Origin: an uncultured Erysipelotrichaceae bacterium
GTDB taxonomy: Bacteria > Bacillota_I > Bacilli_A > RFN20 > CAG-288
Reading direction: 5' to 3'
Assembly (NCBI GenBank): GCA_902771745.1
Contig: CACXYG010000008.1
Location: 1 to 18,851 of the forward strand
Length of the DNA: 18,851 nucleotides
Shown: piece by piece, positions 7,538 to 15,006 of the stretch
Layout: every line of letters starts with the position of its first letter
Numbering within the stretch: position 1 is the stretch's first letter
Notes under the pieces: model-generated
Database searches by the model: none
Told to the model about the DNA's origin: nothing
Seen by the model: only the letters and a program-made list of their open reading frames with translations
Position numbers and translations under genes: made by a program

Positions 7538-10480
7538 ATGACAGAAAAACAAATTGTTAAACTGCTCAAAGGTCAGCAGTTATCCCTCAGAGCGCTCGTG
7601 GAAAAGGTCGAGGCGTTCGCCACTCAGCAGAAAGCTGAATTAGAAAGTGCACTTGCACATTTAGAAGCTACCGGTATCGTCGGTAAGCACAACTCATTCT
7701 ACTATTTATTAAAAGATCAAGGAGTCTTCTTAGCCAAGGTTATTGTCAAGAACAGAAACTTTGTCATCCTCAAGTCCATTCCAGATGGAGACGAGGTAAG
7801 AATTTCTGGTGATGAATCAGATCAGCTTCTTCTTGGCGATTTAGTCTATGCCAAAGAGTTCCAGAAGGACACATTCCATTGTCTGGACTACTATAAAGCC
7901 GTCTCTACATTAAAGGGTAGATATTCTCTTACCAGAACTGGTAAGGAACAGCTTTTGGTTTCTTATCTCAACGATGCTGGCAAGACCATTCTCATCAAGT
8001 CTATCGCGGAAGACTTAGAAATCAATCAGGGTGACTTATTAGAAGGTGATATCGTCAACTTCGAAGGTAACACCATCTCTGTTAAAATCACCAAACTTTT
8101 GGTCAAGTCTGATGATGTCGGTTCTGATATCTCGATGGTCATCTCGGAAAATGATGGCCGTTTAGAATTCCCACAGAACGTCATCGATGAAGCTAAGTCC
8201 ATTCCTGAGGCTTTGATCCAGTCTGATTATGAAAATAGAACTGACTTCAGAGATCATACCATCATCACCATCGATGGCGATGACGCTCATGACTTTGATG
8301 ATGCTGTCGAAGCCAGACGTTTTGGTAAGGGTTATGAAATCACGGTTCATATCGCTGATGTCACCCACTATGTTAAACCAAATCATCCATTAGATAACGA
8401 AGCCATCAACAGAGGCACTTCCATTTATGTCGCTGACAGAGTTGTTCCAATGCTTCCGTTTGAACTCTCCAATGGTATCTGCTCCTTAAATCCAGAGGTG
8501 GATAGATTAACGCTCTCCGTCACCATGGATGTTGATGTTCTTGGTAATGTCTTTGCTTATAAGGTGGAACGCGGTGTCATCCGTTCTCACGGTAGACTCA
8601 CCTACAATCAGGTCAATCGTTACTTCGAAGGTAAGGACGAAAACTTCACTCCAGAAATCAGAGAAACTTTAGATATTCTTCATGAAGCCAGCAAGCTCAT
8701 CCGTTATAGAAGAACGCTTCAGGGCGCCATGAAGTTAGATTCTACTGAAATCAAATATAAGTTAGATGAAACAGGTATGCCAACAGAAGTCATCAAGCTT
8801 CAGCAGGGTGAATCTGAACAGATGATCGAAGATTTGATGGTCATCGCCAACTGCTCGGTTGCTAAGATGCTTAAGAAAGCTGGCATCCCAGTCTTATATC
8901 GTGTCCATGAATTCCCACCGCTTCAGAAGATCTCTACCTTAAAAGACTATCTCAAGCGTATGGACTTATTAACGGAGTTCCCAAAGACCGAAAATATCTC
9001 CGGTTCCAGACTCAATGACTTCTTAGGTAGCATCAAGGATGACGATTTACGTTCGGCTGTCTCCTATATGGTCTTAAGAAGTATGGCCAAAGCCAGATAC
9101 AGCCCAGAAGAATTAGGCCACTTTGGTTTGGCTGAATTAGAGTATTGTCACTTCACTTCTCCAATCCGTAGATATCCAGATGATATCATCCACAGATTGG
9201 TCAAAGATTACATCATCGATAAGAAGGAATTCGACTTCGAAGATGTTTATAACTACTTAGAGAATATGGGTGATAATCTCTCTGACTTAGAAGCCAAAGC
9301 CGATGTCATTGAAAGAGAAGTCAATGACTTGGAAGCTGCTAAGTATATGACCCAGCATATCGGTGAACTCTACCACGGTAAGGTCGTTGGTATGGTTCAG
9401 CGTGGTATGTTTGTTGAAACCGAAATCGGTATTGAAGGCTTCTTGGCTTATCACTGCATGCATGGTGATTACTTCAAGTACAATGAAAGAGCCTTTGCCG
9501 TCTTCGGCAAGATGACCGACATTTCCTTCTCTATCGGTACGCCAATCGACATCAAGGTCTTGGCTGCTGATCCTCATAAGAATGAAGTCGACTTTGCAAC
9601 GCCAGAGTTCTATGATGCAAACGCTGTTGATCTCACGGAAGCGGAAAGAGAGTCCTTATCTCTCAATGGTATCCAGGTTGTCAACGATTACGATTATGAA
9701 ATTATGACAGGAAAGCCACACTTCTCTCATAGAGATGATGAAGGCTATGGTGAAAGAACTAGAATGAATAACGAAGAAAATATGTTCGACAATGAAGTCG
9801 AAACTGAAGATGACAACCTCCTTGCTGCTATGGAAAGTTTAGAAAGCACGGAAGAAGAAATTGCTGCTCGTGCTGCTGCTCGTGAAGAAGAAGATTTCCG
9901 TCCAACTCCAGAACAGTGGAAGGAAGTCGATGTCATCAGAGCTGTTGTTGCCAAATATGAAGGCGATGAAGATAAGATCATCCAGGTCTTAGAAGTCATG
10001 GATATCTCTGCCGATGAATATCACAAGTTGTTGAGATTCACCAAACCAAGAGAAGATAAAGGTGGTCGTTCTTCTAGAGGTGGTAAGTCCTTTGGTGGTC
10101 GTGGTGGCCGCGATTCCAGAGGCGGTCGTGAATCTAGAGGTTCCCGCTTTGGCTCTCGTGGTGGTTTCTCCAAAGATAGAGGTGAAAGAGGTGGCTTTGG
10201 TGGTCGCTCTTCCCGTTCCTCTGGTCCAAGAATGTCCAACCGCTCTGAAAGAAGAAGCGAACGTGGTTTTGATAAACCAAAGACTTCCAGCCGTGGCTTT
10301 GCCGCCCATCAGGGTTATGGCTCTATGCCAGCTGAAAAGCCATCCTTCTCCAGAGATAGAGGCGAACGTTCTGATAGACGTTCTTCTGGTTACTCCAGAG
10401 ATTCTAGAAGTTCCAGCAAAGCCGGTTATGGCTCTAAGGGTAAATCCCGTGCTGGCTATGGTAAGAAAAGAGAAAGATAA
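7538..10480 (+). CDS. rnr: Ribonuclease R with an RGG-rich C-terminal tail
   Basis: RNase R is a processive 3'-5' exoribonuclease that degrades structured RNA and defective mRNAs. The 980-residue product is longer than the usual 700-820. In order: a winged-helix-like N-terminus (about 1-57), two cold-shock/OB regions (about 60-190), the RNB catalytic domain (about 230-555) and an S1 domain (about 612-687). The catalytic aspartates are in TIDGDDAHDFDDAV (D246, D252, D254, D255), and HFTSPIRRYPDDIIHR is at 538-553. Beyond S1 lie an acidic linker (about 730-790), a short helical segment (about 793-836) and an arginine/glycine/serine tail (837-980) with 30 arginines and five RGG motifs. AGGAAAAGG (7523-7531) sets the ATG with 6 bases of spacing. 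smpB follows after 9 bases, so the two are probably co-transcribed. Confidence 0.97.
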   Translation: MTEKQIVKLLKGQQLSLRALVEKVEAFATQQKAELESALAHLEATGIVGKHNSFYYLLKDQGVFLAKVIVKNRNFVILKSIPDGDEVRISGDESDQLLLGDLVYAKEFQKDTFHCLDYYKAVSTLKGRYSLTRTGKEQLLVSYLNDAGKTILIKSIAEDLEINQGDLLEGDIVNFEGNTISVKITKLLVKSDDVGSDISMVISENDGRLEFPQNVIDEAKSIPEALIQSDYENRTDFRDHTIITIDGDDAHDFDDAVEARRFGKGYEITVHIADVTHYVKPNHPLDNEAINRGTSIYVADRVVPMLPFELSNGICSLNPEVDRLTLSVTMDVDVLGNVFAYKVERGVIRSHGRLTYNQVNRYFEGKDENFTPEIRETLDILHEASKLIRYRRTLQGAMKLDSTEIKYKLDETGMPTEVIKLQQGESEQMIEDLMVIANCSVAKMLKKAGIPVLYRVHEFPPLQKISTLKDYLKRMDLLTEFPKTENISGSRLNDFLGSIKDDDLRSAVSYMVLRSMAKARYSPEELGHFGLAELEYCHFTSPIRRYPDDIIHRLVKDYIIDKKEFDFEDVYNYLENMGDNLSDLEAKADVIEREVNDLEAAKYMTQHIGELYHGKVVGMVQRGMFVETEIGIEGFLAYHCMHGDYFKYNERAFAVFGKMTDISFSIGTPIDIKVLAADPHKNEVDFATPEFYDANAVDLTEAERESLSLNGIQVVNDYDYEIMTGKPHFSHRDDEGYGERTRMNNEENMFDNEVETEDDNLLAAMESLESTEEEIAARAAAREEEDFRPTPEQWKEVDVIRAVVAKYEGDEDKIIQVLEVMDISADEYHKLLRFTKPREDKGGRSSRGGKSFGGRGGRDSRGGRESRGSRFGSRGGFSKDRGERGGFGGRSSRSSGPRMSNRSERRSERGFDKPKTSSRGFAAHQGYGSMPAEKPSFSRDRGERSDRRSSGYSRDSRSSSKAGYGSKGKSRAGYGKKRER

Positions 10481-10489
10481 TTTCTAAAA

Positions 10490-10963
10490 ATGGCAAAAAA
10501 AGAAGAATTCAAGGATGAGATTCTTGTTTGCACCAACAGAAAGGCGCACTTCAATTACTTCTTATCCGAGTTCACCGAATGTGGAATTGAATTGGTCGGT
10601 TCCGAGATCAAGGCGATGAGAGCAGGTCATTGTTCTCTTGATGACAGTTATGTCATGATCAAGAGCAATGAATGCTACGTCCTTAATATGAATATCCCGG
10701 TCTATCAGGCCAACGGTATCTTTTCCCATGAACCGACAAGAACGAGAAAACTTCTTTTGCATAAGGCGCAGATTCTCAAGTTCGCTCAGTCGGTCGACCG
10801 TGAGGGTTATACGCTGGTTCCTGTTCGTGTTTATATCCGTCGTGGTCGTGCCAAGGTTCAGATTGCCTTAGGTAAAGGTAAGAAGAATTACGATAAACGT
10901 GATACGATCAAGGAAAGAGAAGAAAATCGCAAGATTTCCAAATTAGCCAAAGAAAGATATTAA
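10490..10963 (+). CDS. smpB: SsrA-binding protein SmpB
   Basis: The 157-residue product is a full-length SmpB, the tmRNA-binding protein that brings SsrA to stalled ribosomes. Family signatures are NRKAHFNYFLSE, ELVGSEIKAMRAGHCSLDDSY, the block RKLLLHKAQILKF, GYTLVPVRVYI and IALGKGKKNYDKRDTIKER, with the basic C-terminal tail that enters the ribosome. It starts 9 bases after the rnr stop, with only a weak AGAAAG upstream, so translation may depend partly on coupling to rnr. RNase R and SmpB work together in trans-translation and decay of faulty mRNA. The tmRNA gene, which often follows smpB, is not in the next 140 bases; a terminator comes instead. Confidence 0.97.
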   Translation: MAKKEEFKDEILVCTNRKAHFNYFLSEFTECGIELVGSEIKAMRAGHCSLDDSYVMIKSNECYVLNMNIPVYQANGIFSHEPTRTRKLLLHKAQILKFAQSVDREGYTLVPVRVYIRRGRAKVQIALGKGKKNYDKRDTIKEREENRKISKLAKERY

Positions 10964-10965
10964 GT

Positions 10966-11000
10966 AGGAGAGTGGAGAAATCCACTCTCTTCTTTATTAT
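10966..11000 (+). terminator. Rho-independent terminator of rnr-smpB
   Basis: GAGAGTGGA (10968-10976) and TCCACTCTC (10981-10989) form a perfect 9-bp stem around a GAAA (GNRA) tetraloop. TTCTTTATTAT follows. It begins 4 bases after the smpB stop. Confidence 0.93.
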
Positions 11001-11003
11001 GTT

Positions 11004-11021
11004 TAGTATCTTAAGATACTA
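11004..11021. promoter_or_regulatory. 18-bp perfect palindrome upstream of the potassium-uptake operon
   Basis: TAGTATCTTAAGATACTA is perfectly self-complementary with no spacer. Its centre is about 58 bases upstream of the predicted start near 11071. It is separate from the smpB terminator and has no T-run after it, so a dimeric regulator's binding site is more likely than a terminator. No cognate regulator is identifiable here. Confidence 0.45.
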
Positions 11022-11055
11022 GAAACAATCATTCCTTTTATCTTTAGGCCTAATT

Positions 11056-11064
11056 TGTTACAAT
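11056..11064 (+). promoter_or_regulatory. Extended -10 promoter of the potassium-uptake operon
   Basis: TGTTACAAT is a TG-n-TACAAT extended -10 element. The -35 position (about 11036-11041, TTTTAT) is poor, which extended -10 promoters tolerate. The predicted start is near 11071, about 30 bases before the chosen ATG at 11102. The site overlaps a spurious in-frame ATG at 11063. Confidence 0.5.
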
Positions 11065-11101
11065 GATTTATAGCTTTTTCGAGAGAAAAGAGGCGTTTAG
11101 A

Positions 11102-11530
11102 ATGAAAAAATCAAACAAAGGAAAAACAATGACTGTCGTAATCGGTGCCAGCCGTCTTGGCGCAGCGATTGCTTCTATGTCCAGTATGGATGGTATCTAC
11201 ACTTCCATCATCGACATCAATGAAGAGTCATTCAGAAAATTAGACTCCGGTTATTCTGGCTACACTGTCTGCGGAAATGCCGAAGATACCAATGTTTTGA
11301 AGAAAGCCCACATCGATGAAGCCAGGGAGTGTGTCATCGCTACCAGCAATGACAACACCAATATTCTTTTGGCTTGTCTGATCACGGGTTTATATAAAGT
11401 TCCATATGTCATTGTCCGTTTGAGAGATGAAAGAAAAGCGGCCTTGCTTTCTGATCCAAGAATCAAGGTTATTTCAACAGCCATGCTTTCCTTACAGGCT
11501 TATAAGTCGATTAAATCTATTGAGGAATAA
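11102..11530 (+). CDS. RCK/TrkA N-domain protein, probable potassium-channel regulatory subunit
   Basis: The chosen ATG (11102) follows AAAGAGG with 8 bases of spacing and gives 142 residues. The in-frame ATG at 11063 lies within the -10 element; the ATG at 11129 is another option, with AAAGGA before it. The product is a single Rossmann-type TrkA-N domain: MTVVIGASRLGAAIA (a GxGxxG-like GASRLG loop, residues 15-20), an acidic strand end IIDIN (D38), GNAEDTNVLKKAHIDEARECVIAT, and YVIVRLRDERKAALL. These domains bind NAD(H) or ATP/ADP and gate Trk/Ktr channels. It ends right after this domain, so the C-terminal RCK_C ligand domain of KtrA is missing. The next gene, 5 bases on, carries one. The context with TrkH makes a gating role likely. 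Confidence 0.85.
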   Translation: MKKSNKGKTMTVVIGASRLGAAIASMSSMDGIYTSIIDINEESFRKLDSGYSGYTVCGNAEDTNVLKKAHIDEARECVIATSNDNTNILLACLITGLYKVPYVIVRLRDERKAALLSDPRIKVISTAMLSLQAYKSIKSIEE

Positions 11531-11535
11531 AGATT

Positions 11536-12570
11536 ATGAACATTTTAATTTGCGGTGGTACATCCGAAGCGGATTACGTCCTCTCAGCTTTTAAGAAGAG
11601 TCATAATCGCATTGTTGTCATGAATGACAACGATGAGACGGCTGACTTATTAAGTGAACATTATGACCTCGATGTCATCAAAGTGGATCCTACTAAGATC
11701 TACTCTTTTGAAGAGGCTGATGTCACCAACTTTGATTTGGTCGTCGCTTTACTAGAAAGAGATGCAGATAACTTTGTCGTTTGCCAGATTGCCAAACGTC
11801 TCTTCCATATCAAGAAGGCTATCTGTACCGTCAACAATCCTAACAACGTCGCTATTTTCCAGCGTCTCGGTATCGACTCCCCGATTTCTTCCTCTTATCT
11901 GTTGACCCAACAAATCAAAGGTGAATCCGATGTCGAATCCATTTTCCGTACGCTTTCTTTAGAGAATGAACGTATCGTCATCACCGAAATCAAGATCTTG
12001 AAGGAATTCCCATGCTGCGGTCAGAACCTTATCGCCTTACAGCTTCCTCGTACTGGTAACATTACTTGTATCTTTAGAGAACCTGAAGTTATCATTCCTC
12101 GTGGTGACACCATCATCACTGAAGGCGATACTTTAGTTATTGCATCCTCTCCTGATAATCAGCAAGACCTTATTGATTACATCAAGAATGGTCCTGATAA
12201 TGAAGAGATCAAGCGCCGTGCCGAAGCGGCTGCCATCCAGAAGCAGGAAGATGCTCGTGCTGCTGAAGAAGCAGCCAAAGTGGAGATGGAAAGAGAAAAT
12301 GAACTTCGTGCTCAGTTGACTGCTGAAATTGAAGAGAAGTTATCAAAAGAATTAGAACAGAAAGAATCTCTTCTTCGTAAACAGATCGAAGCGGAAATCC
12401 GCAACGAACTGGTTCAGGAATATCATTCCAACTATGTCGATGATGAAGATGAGGATGATACTGCAAAACCCACCAAAGCTGTCAAATCTACAAAAACTAC
12501 CCAGGATAAGATTCCTGCCGTCAAAGATACAAACACCAAGATGAAGGCCGTCAGAAAGACGCGTAAATAA
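11536..12570 (+). CDS. TrkA/RCK protein with RCK_C domain and coiled-coil, basic tail
   Basis: The 344-residue product has a TrkA-N-like fold (1 to about 125) starting MNILICGGTSEADYVLSAF, then an RCK_C-like domain (about 140-217: IVITEIKILKEFPCC...IIPRGDTIITEGDTLVIASS). A long charged, alanine- and glutamate-rich helix (about 222-297) probably forms a coiled coil. It is followed by DDEDEDD (302-308) and a lysine/threonine-rich tail (311-344). The usual GxGxxG loop is replaced by GGTSEADY, so nucleotide binding may be weak or lost. GAGGA (11522-11526) precedes the ATG by 9 bases. The stop overlaps the TrkH start as TAATG. RCK_C domains of related proteins bind c-di-AMP or other ligands; whether this one does cannot be seen. 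It is much longer than the 220-residue KtrA. Confidence 0.88.
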   Translation: MNILICGGTSEADYVLSAFKKSHNRIVVMNDNDETADLLSEHYDLDVIKVDPTKIYSFEEADVTNFDLVVALLERDADNFVVCQIAKRLFHIKKAICTVNNPNNVAIFQRLGIDSPISSSYLLTQQIKGESDVESIFRTLSLENERIVITEIKILKEFPCCGQNLIALQLPRTGNITCIFREPEVIIPRGDTIITEGDTLVIASSPDNQQDLIDYIKNGPDNEEIKRRAEAAAIQKQEDARAAEEAAKVEMERENELRAQLTAEIEEKLSKELEQKESLLRKQIEAEIRNELVQEYHSNYVDDEDEDDTAKPTKAVKSTKTTQDKIPAVKDTNTKMKAVRKTRK

Positions 12571-14414
12571 TGGCTCCTAAAAAACAAAATCCAATCAAAA
12601 GCGTAACTCAGTCGCTGGCTTTCCAGTTCATGCCAGATAAAGAGGTCAAAGGACCTCGCCTAGTTTTAGGTTACTTTGGTATTTTCTTGATTGTCATCGG
12701 CTTTTTGGTTTTGCTTCCTTTATTGATGTTAGCCTTTTATCCTGATGAAGCCAAAAACAGTGCAGCCTTCCTGGTCCCGGGCTTGATCGCGCTCGTCTTA
12801 GGTATCGGTCTAGTCATGCTGATCTTCAGAAGACCAAAAGGAAAATTGACAGCCTTAGAAGATTTAATCTTAGTCATCGGCGTATGGATCTTAGTTATCA
12901 TCTTCTCCGCCATCCCATTCTTCTTTTATGGATATACCTTCACCCAAGCGTTCTTTGAATCGACTTCCGGTTATACCAGTGCTGGTTTGACCATCATGGA
13001 CTGGGGCAGAGAAATCACCAATGGTACCGCGGAAGGTACCACCGATGTTGTCAATCATATGCTCTTCTTCCACCGTGCTTTGACCGAACTTGTCGGTGGT
13101 ATCGGTTTGGTCTTGGTCGTCTCGTCTGCTATCAGTGAACGTTCTGGTTTAAACCTCTATCTATTAGAGGGTCACAACGATAAACTCTTGCCAAACTTGG
13201 CTAAGTCGGCACGTTTGATTTTCGGCTTATATCTTGGCTATATTGTTGTTGGTACGGGTTTATATATTCTTGCTGGTGTCACTCCATTTGATGCGATGTG
13301 TCATTCGATGACGGCGGTTGCCACAGGTGGCTTCTCCACCAAGTCCAACAACGTCAACTCCTTAGTTATGGAAGTCTCCATGAACGGAGAATGGCGCGGT
13401 ATCATGGTAGAATTGATCACCGAGTTGTTGATGATTCTAGGCGGCACGAACTTTGTCATTCACTATTCGCTTCTCCGCGGTCGTTTCAATGTCTTGAAGC
13501 ACTTCGAATATTGGGTTTTCTTCTTTATCCTCTTATTCGTCTGGCCATTCATGATTGTCGGTTTTGCATCTTACTTCAATGGCAATATCGCTGCTGGTTT
13601 CCGTTATGGTACCTTTGAAATGATTTCTGGTTTATCTACAGCGGGTTTCCAGGCAGTTGATTCTTATCAGGCCAACGCAGTGGTCGGAACAAACTTTGCT
13701 ATCGGCTCAACTGGTCTATATGGGTATACCAATATCACCAGTCTCAGTTCAGTAGAAATGGCTTCTGGTTATGCCTCTGGATCAGTTGTGAAATTCCCAA
13801 CCTACTTATTATTCTTACTCGGTTTGATGATGATGATCGGTATGCAGAACGGTTCTACCACTGGTGCTATCAAGCAAAACCGTGTCGCCTTACTCTTTAT
13901 GGATGTCGCTTGGAGAGTGAAAGCTGCGGTTGGTAAACCAGACAGACATCACACACCGATGGTCTGGAAGTTTGGTAACAAGGTCAGAGTAGACCGCGAT
14001 GAAGTTATTGAAGCAGAAACGTTTATCGCTATTTATGTAGCGATTGTCTTGTTCGGTACAACCCTAGTCTCTTGTATTGCCAATGGCATCAACCTCGTCC
14101 GTGGTGATGGTACTGGTGATGCCTTTACCTGGACAGATGCGTTCTTCGAATATTCTTCTGCGGTCGGTACGGTCGGTCTTGGCTGTGGTATCACTTGCTA
14201 TGGCAATTCCATCTCCGCTGGTGGTCAAGCCATCTTGTGGATCGAAATGATCGGTATGCTGCTTGGCCGTTTGGAAATCTTTGTTTACTTCACGCTCTTT
14301 GGTAAAATCATTCATCGTATTCGCAATCGTAAATTCATCTATAATCCTGATAAAGAGGATAATAAGATTCCGGATTCCAAAGGTAAATGGGACCAATCAG
14401 GTTCACCACTCTAA
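12570..14414 (+). CDS. trkH: TrkH/KtrB-type potassium uptake channel subunit
   Basis: This is an integral membrane subunit of a potassium uptake system, 614 residues against about 450-485 for typical TrkH/KtrB. The four pore repeats are visible: STSGYTSAGLT (131-141), AVATGGFSTKS (249-259), MISGLSTAGF (351-360) and SSAVGTVGLG (529-538). The conserved QNGSTTGAIKQNR (426-438) is the counterpart of the GSTAGGIK segment. Many hydrophobic helices flank these. Extra length comes from a soluble N-terminus, a serine/glycine-rich outer loop after the third pore (about 361-405) and a hydrophilic C-terminal tail (about 585-614). The ATG overlaps the stop of the RCK gene (TAATG), which implies translational coupling of channel and regulator. 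A hairpin terminator follows at 14425. Confidence 0.94.
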   Translation: MAPKKQNPIKSVTQSLAFQFMPDKEVKGPRLVLGYFGIFLIVIGFLVLLPLLMLAFYPDEAKNSAAFLVPGLIALVLGIGLVMLIFRRPKGKLTALEDLILVIGVWILVIIFSAIPFFFYGYTFTQAFFESTSGYTSAGLTIMDWGREITNGTAEGTTDVVNHMLFFHRALTELVGGIGLVLVVSSAISERSGLNLYLLEGHNDKLLPNLAKSARLIFGLYLGYIVVGTGLYILAGVTPFDAMCHSMTAVATGGFSTKSNNVNSLVMEVSMNGEWRGIMVELITELLMILGGTNFVIHYSLLRGRFNVLKHFEYWVFFFILLFVWPFMIVGFASYFNGNIAAGFRYGTFEMISGLSTAGFQAVDSYQANAVVGTNFAIGSTGLYGYTNITSLSSVEMASGYASGSVVKFPTYLLFLLGLMMMIGMQNGSTTGAIKQNRVALLFMDVAWRVKAAVGKPDRHHTPMVWKFGNKVRVDRDEVIEAETFIAIYVAIVLFGTTLVSCIANGINLVRGDGTGDAFTWTDAFFEYSSAVGTVGLGCGITCYGNSISAGGQAILWIEMIGMLLGRLEIFVYFTLFGKIIHRIRNRKFIYNPDKEDNKIPDSKGKWDQSGSPL

Positions 14415-14424
14415 TGTAGATTTC

Positions 14425-14449
14425 AGCCAGGCTTCGGCCTGGCTTTTTC
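14425..14449 (+). terminator. Rho-independent terminator of the potassium-uptake operon
   Basis: AGCCAGGC (14425-14432) and GCCTGGCT (14437-14444) pair perfectly around a TTCG tetraloop, followed by TTTTC. It starts 10 bases after the trkH stop. Confidence 0.95.
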
Positions 14450-14467
14450 AATGTGTGAGTTTTTTGC

Positions 14468-14495
14468 TTGCAAGTTAGAAATATATCACTATAAT
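14468..14495 (+). promoter_or_regulatory. Promoter of the MarR-ABC exporter operon
   Basis: A perfect TATAAT (14490-14495) has TTGCAA (14468-14473) 16 bp upstream; TTGCTT (14464-14469) is a poorer choice at 20 bp. The predicted start near 14502 falls at the edge of the first inverted repeat (14503-14517), so a bound repressor would block initiation. Confidence 0.7.
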
Positions 14496-14502
14496 AATTT
14501 TT

Positions 14503-14538
14503 ACTCACACTGTGAGACTTAAATCTCATATTGTGAGA
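14503..14538. promoter_or_regulatory. Pair of MarR-type operators between promoter and start codon
   Basis: Two 15-bp inverted repeats, ACTCACACTGTGAGA (14503-14517) and TCTCATATTGTGAGA (14524-14538), match at 12 of 15 positions and start 21 bp apart, two helical turns. The half-site is TCTCA/TGAGA. A weaker related copy, TTTCAATGTGTGAGT, lies at 14446-14460, overlapping the trkH terminator tail. The position at the transcription start of a MarR gene strongly suggests autorepression. The second site ends just before the AAGGAGG. Confidence 0.75.
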
Positions 14539-14550
14539 TAAGGAGGCGCT

Positions 14551-15006
14551 ATGGACAAAATTGAACTGCGAAAAAAATTGTTGGAACTCTCCTTCAAGTT
14601 ACATCACGATATGCCACCAAAAAAGATGGGTGCTTTGACCGAAGGTGAAAAAGGCATCATGGGCTTACTCTTCTATCGTTATCCAGAAGCTCAGTATTCT
14701 GGAGATTTGGCTGTTTTGATGAAAGTCGGTACCGGTCGTATCGGTAACGCCTTGAAATCATTAGAAGCCAAAGGTTTCATCAACCGTGAGGCGGATGATG
14801 AAGATAAACGTAAAGTCCTGGTATCTTTGACGGATAAGGGTTATCAATGGATCAAGCATAAAACGGAGACGGCAAACCATTTTATTGAAACCGTGATTGA
14901 AGAATATGGTGTCGAAAAATTTGAGACGTTTATTCTAGAATCTGAAAAACTGATGAAAATCGGTTATCAGATTTGTATGCAAGAAGGGCTTATCAACGAT
15001 GATTAA
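14551..15006 (+). CDS. MarR-family transcriptional regulator, probable autorepressor of the exporter operon
   Basis: The 151-residue product has the MarR size and layout: a helical N-terminus, a winged helix-turn-helix and C-terminal dimerisation helices. Residues 31-50 (EGEKGIMGLLFYRYPEAQYS) and 51-73 (GDLAVLMKVGTGRIGNALKSLEA) form the HTH, with the recognition helix near 60-73. The wing is READDEDKRKVLVSLTDKG (79-97), the usual D-x-R-pattern wing of the family. The ATG is set by AAGGAGG (14540-14546) with 4 bases of spacing. Two operator-like inverted repeats lie directly upstream. The stop overlaps the first ABC gene by 8 bases (ATGATTAA), so regulator and exporter are on one message. By analogy with other MarR-exporter operons it probably senses a toxic compound carried by the exporter; the ligand is unknown. 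Confidence 0.93.
   Translation: MDKIELRKKLLELSFKLHHDMPPKKMGALTEGEKGIMGLLFYRYPEAQYSGDLAVLMKVGTGRIGNALKSLEAKGFINREADDEDKRKVLVSLTDKGYQWIKHKTETANHFIETVIEEYGVEKFETFILESEKLMKIGYQICMQEGLINDD

Noticed and set aside
9989..10309. Minus-strand ORFs opposite rnr
   Set aside because: Antisense shadows of low-complexity coding sequence; they give threonine- or proline-rich nonsense with no ribosome binding site.
10057..10480. Repetitive GGT/CGT DNA as a CRISPR or tandem-repeat array
   Set aside because: No regular period or spacers; the repetition follows codons for Arg, Gly and Ser.
10062..10487. Long + strand ORF of 141 codons overlapping the end of rnr
   Set aside because: It is an alternative frame of the repetitive GGT/CGT-rich RGG tail, gives a valine/leucine/proline-biased product, and has no ribosome binding site.
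11063..11101. Longer start of the first RCK protein at 11063
   Set aside because: That ATG lies inside the predicted -10 element, has no ribosome binding site, and adds residues before the Rossmann domain; the ATG at 11102 has a good one.
13298..13618. 106-codon + strand ORF inside trkH
   Set aside because: Alternative frame of a clear membrane protein; composition is unlike a real protein and no start signals are present.
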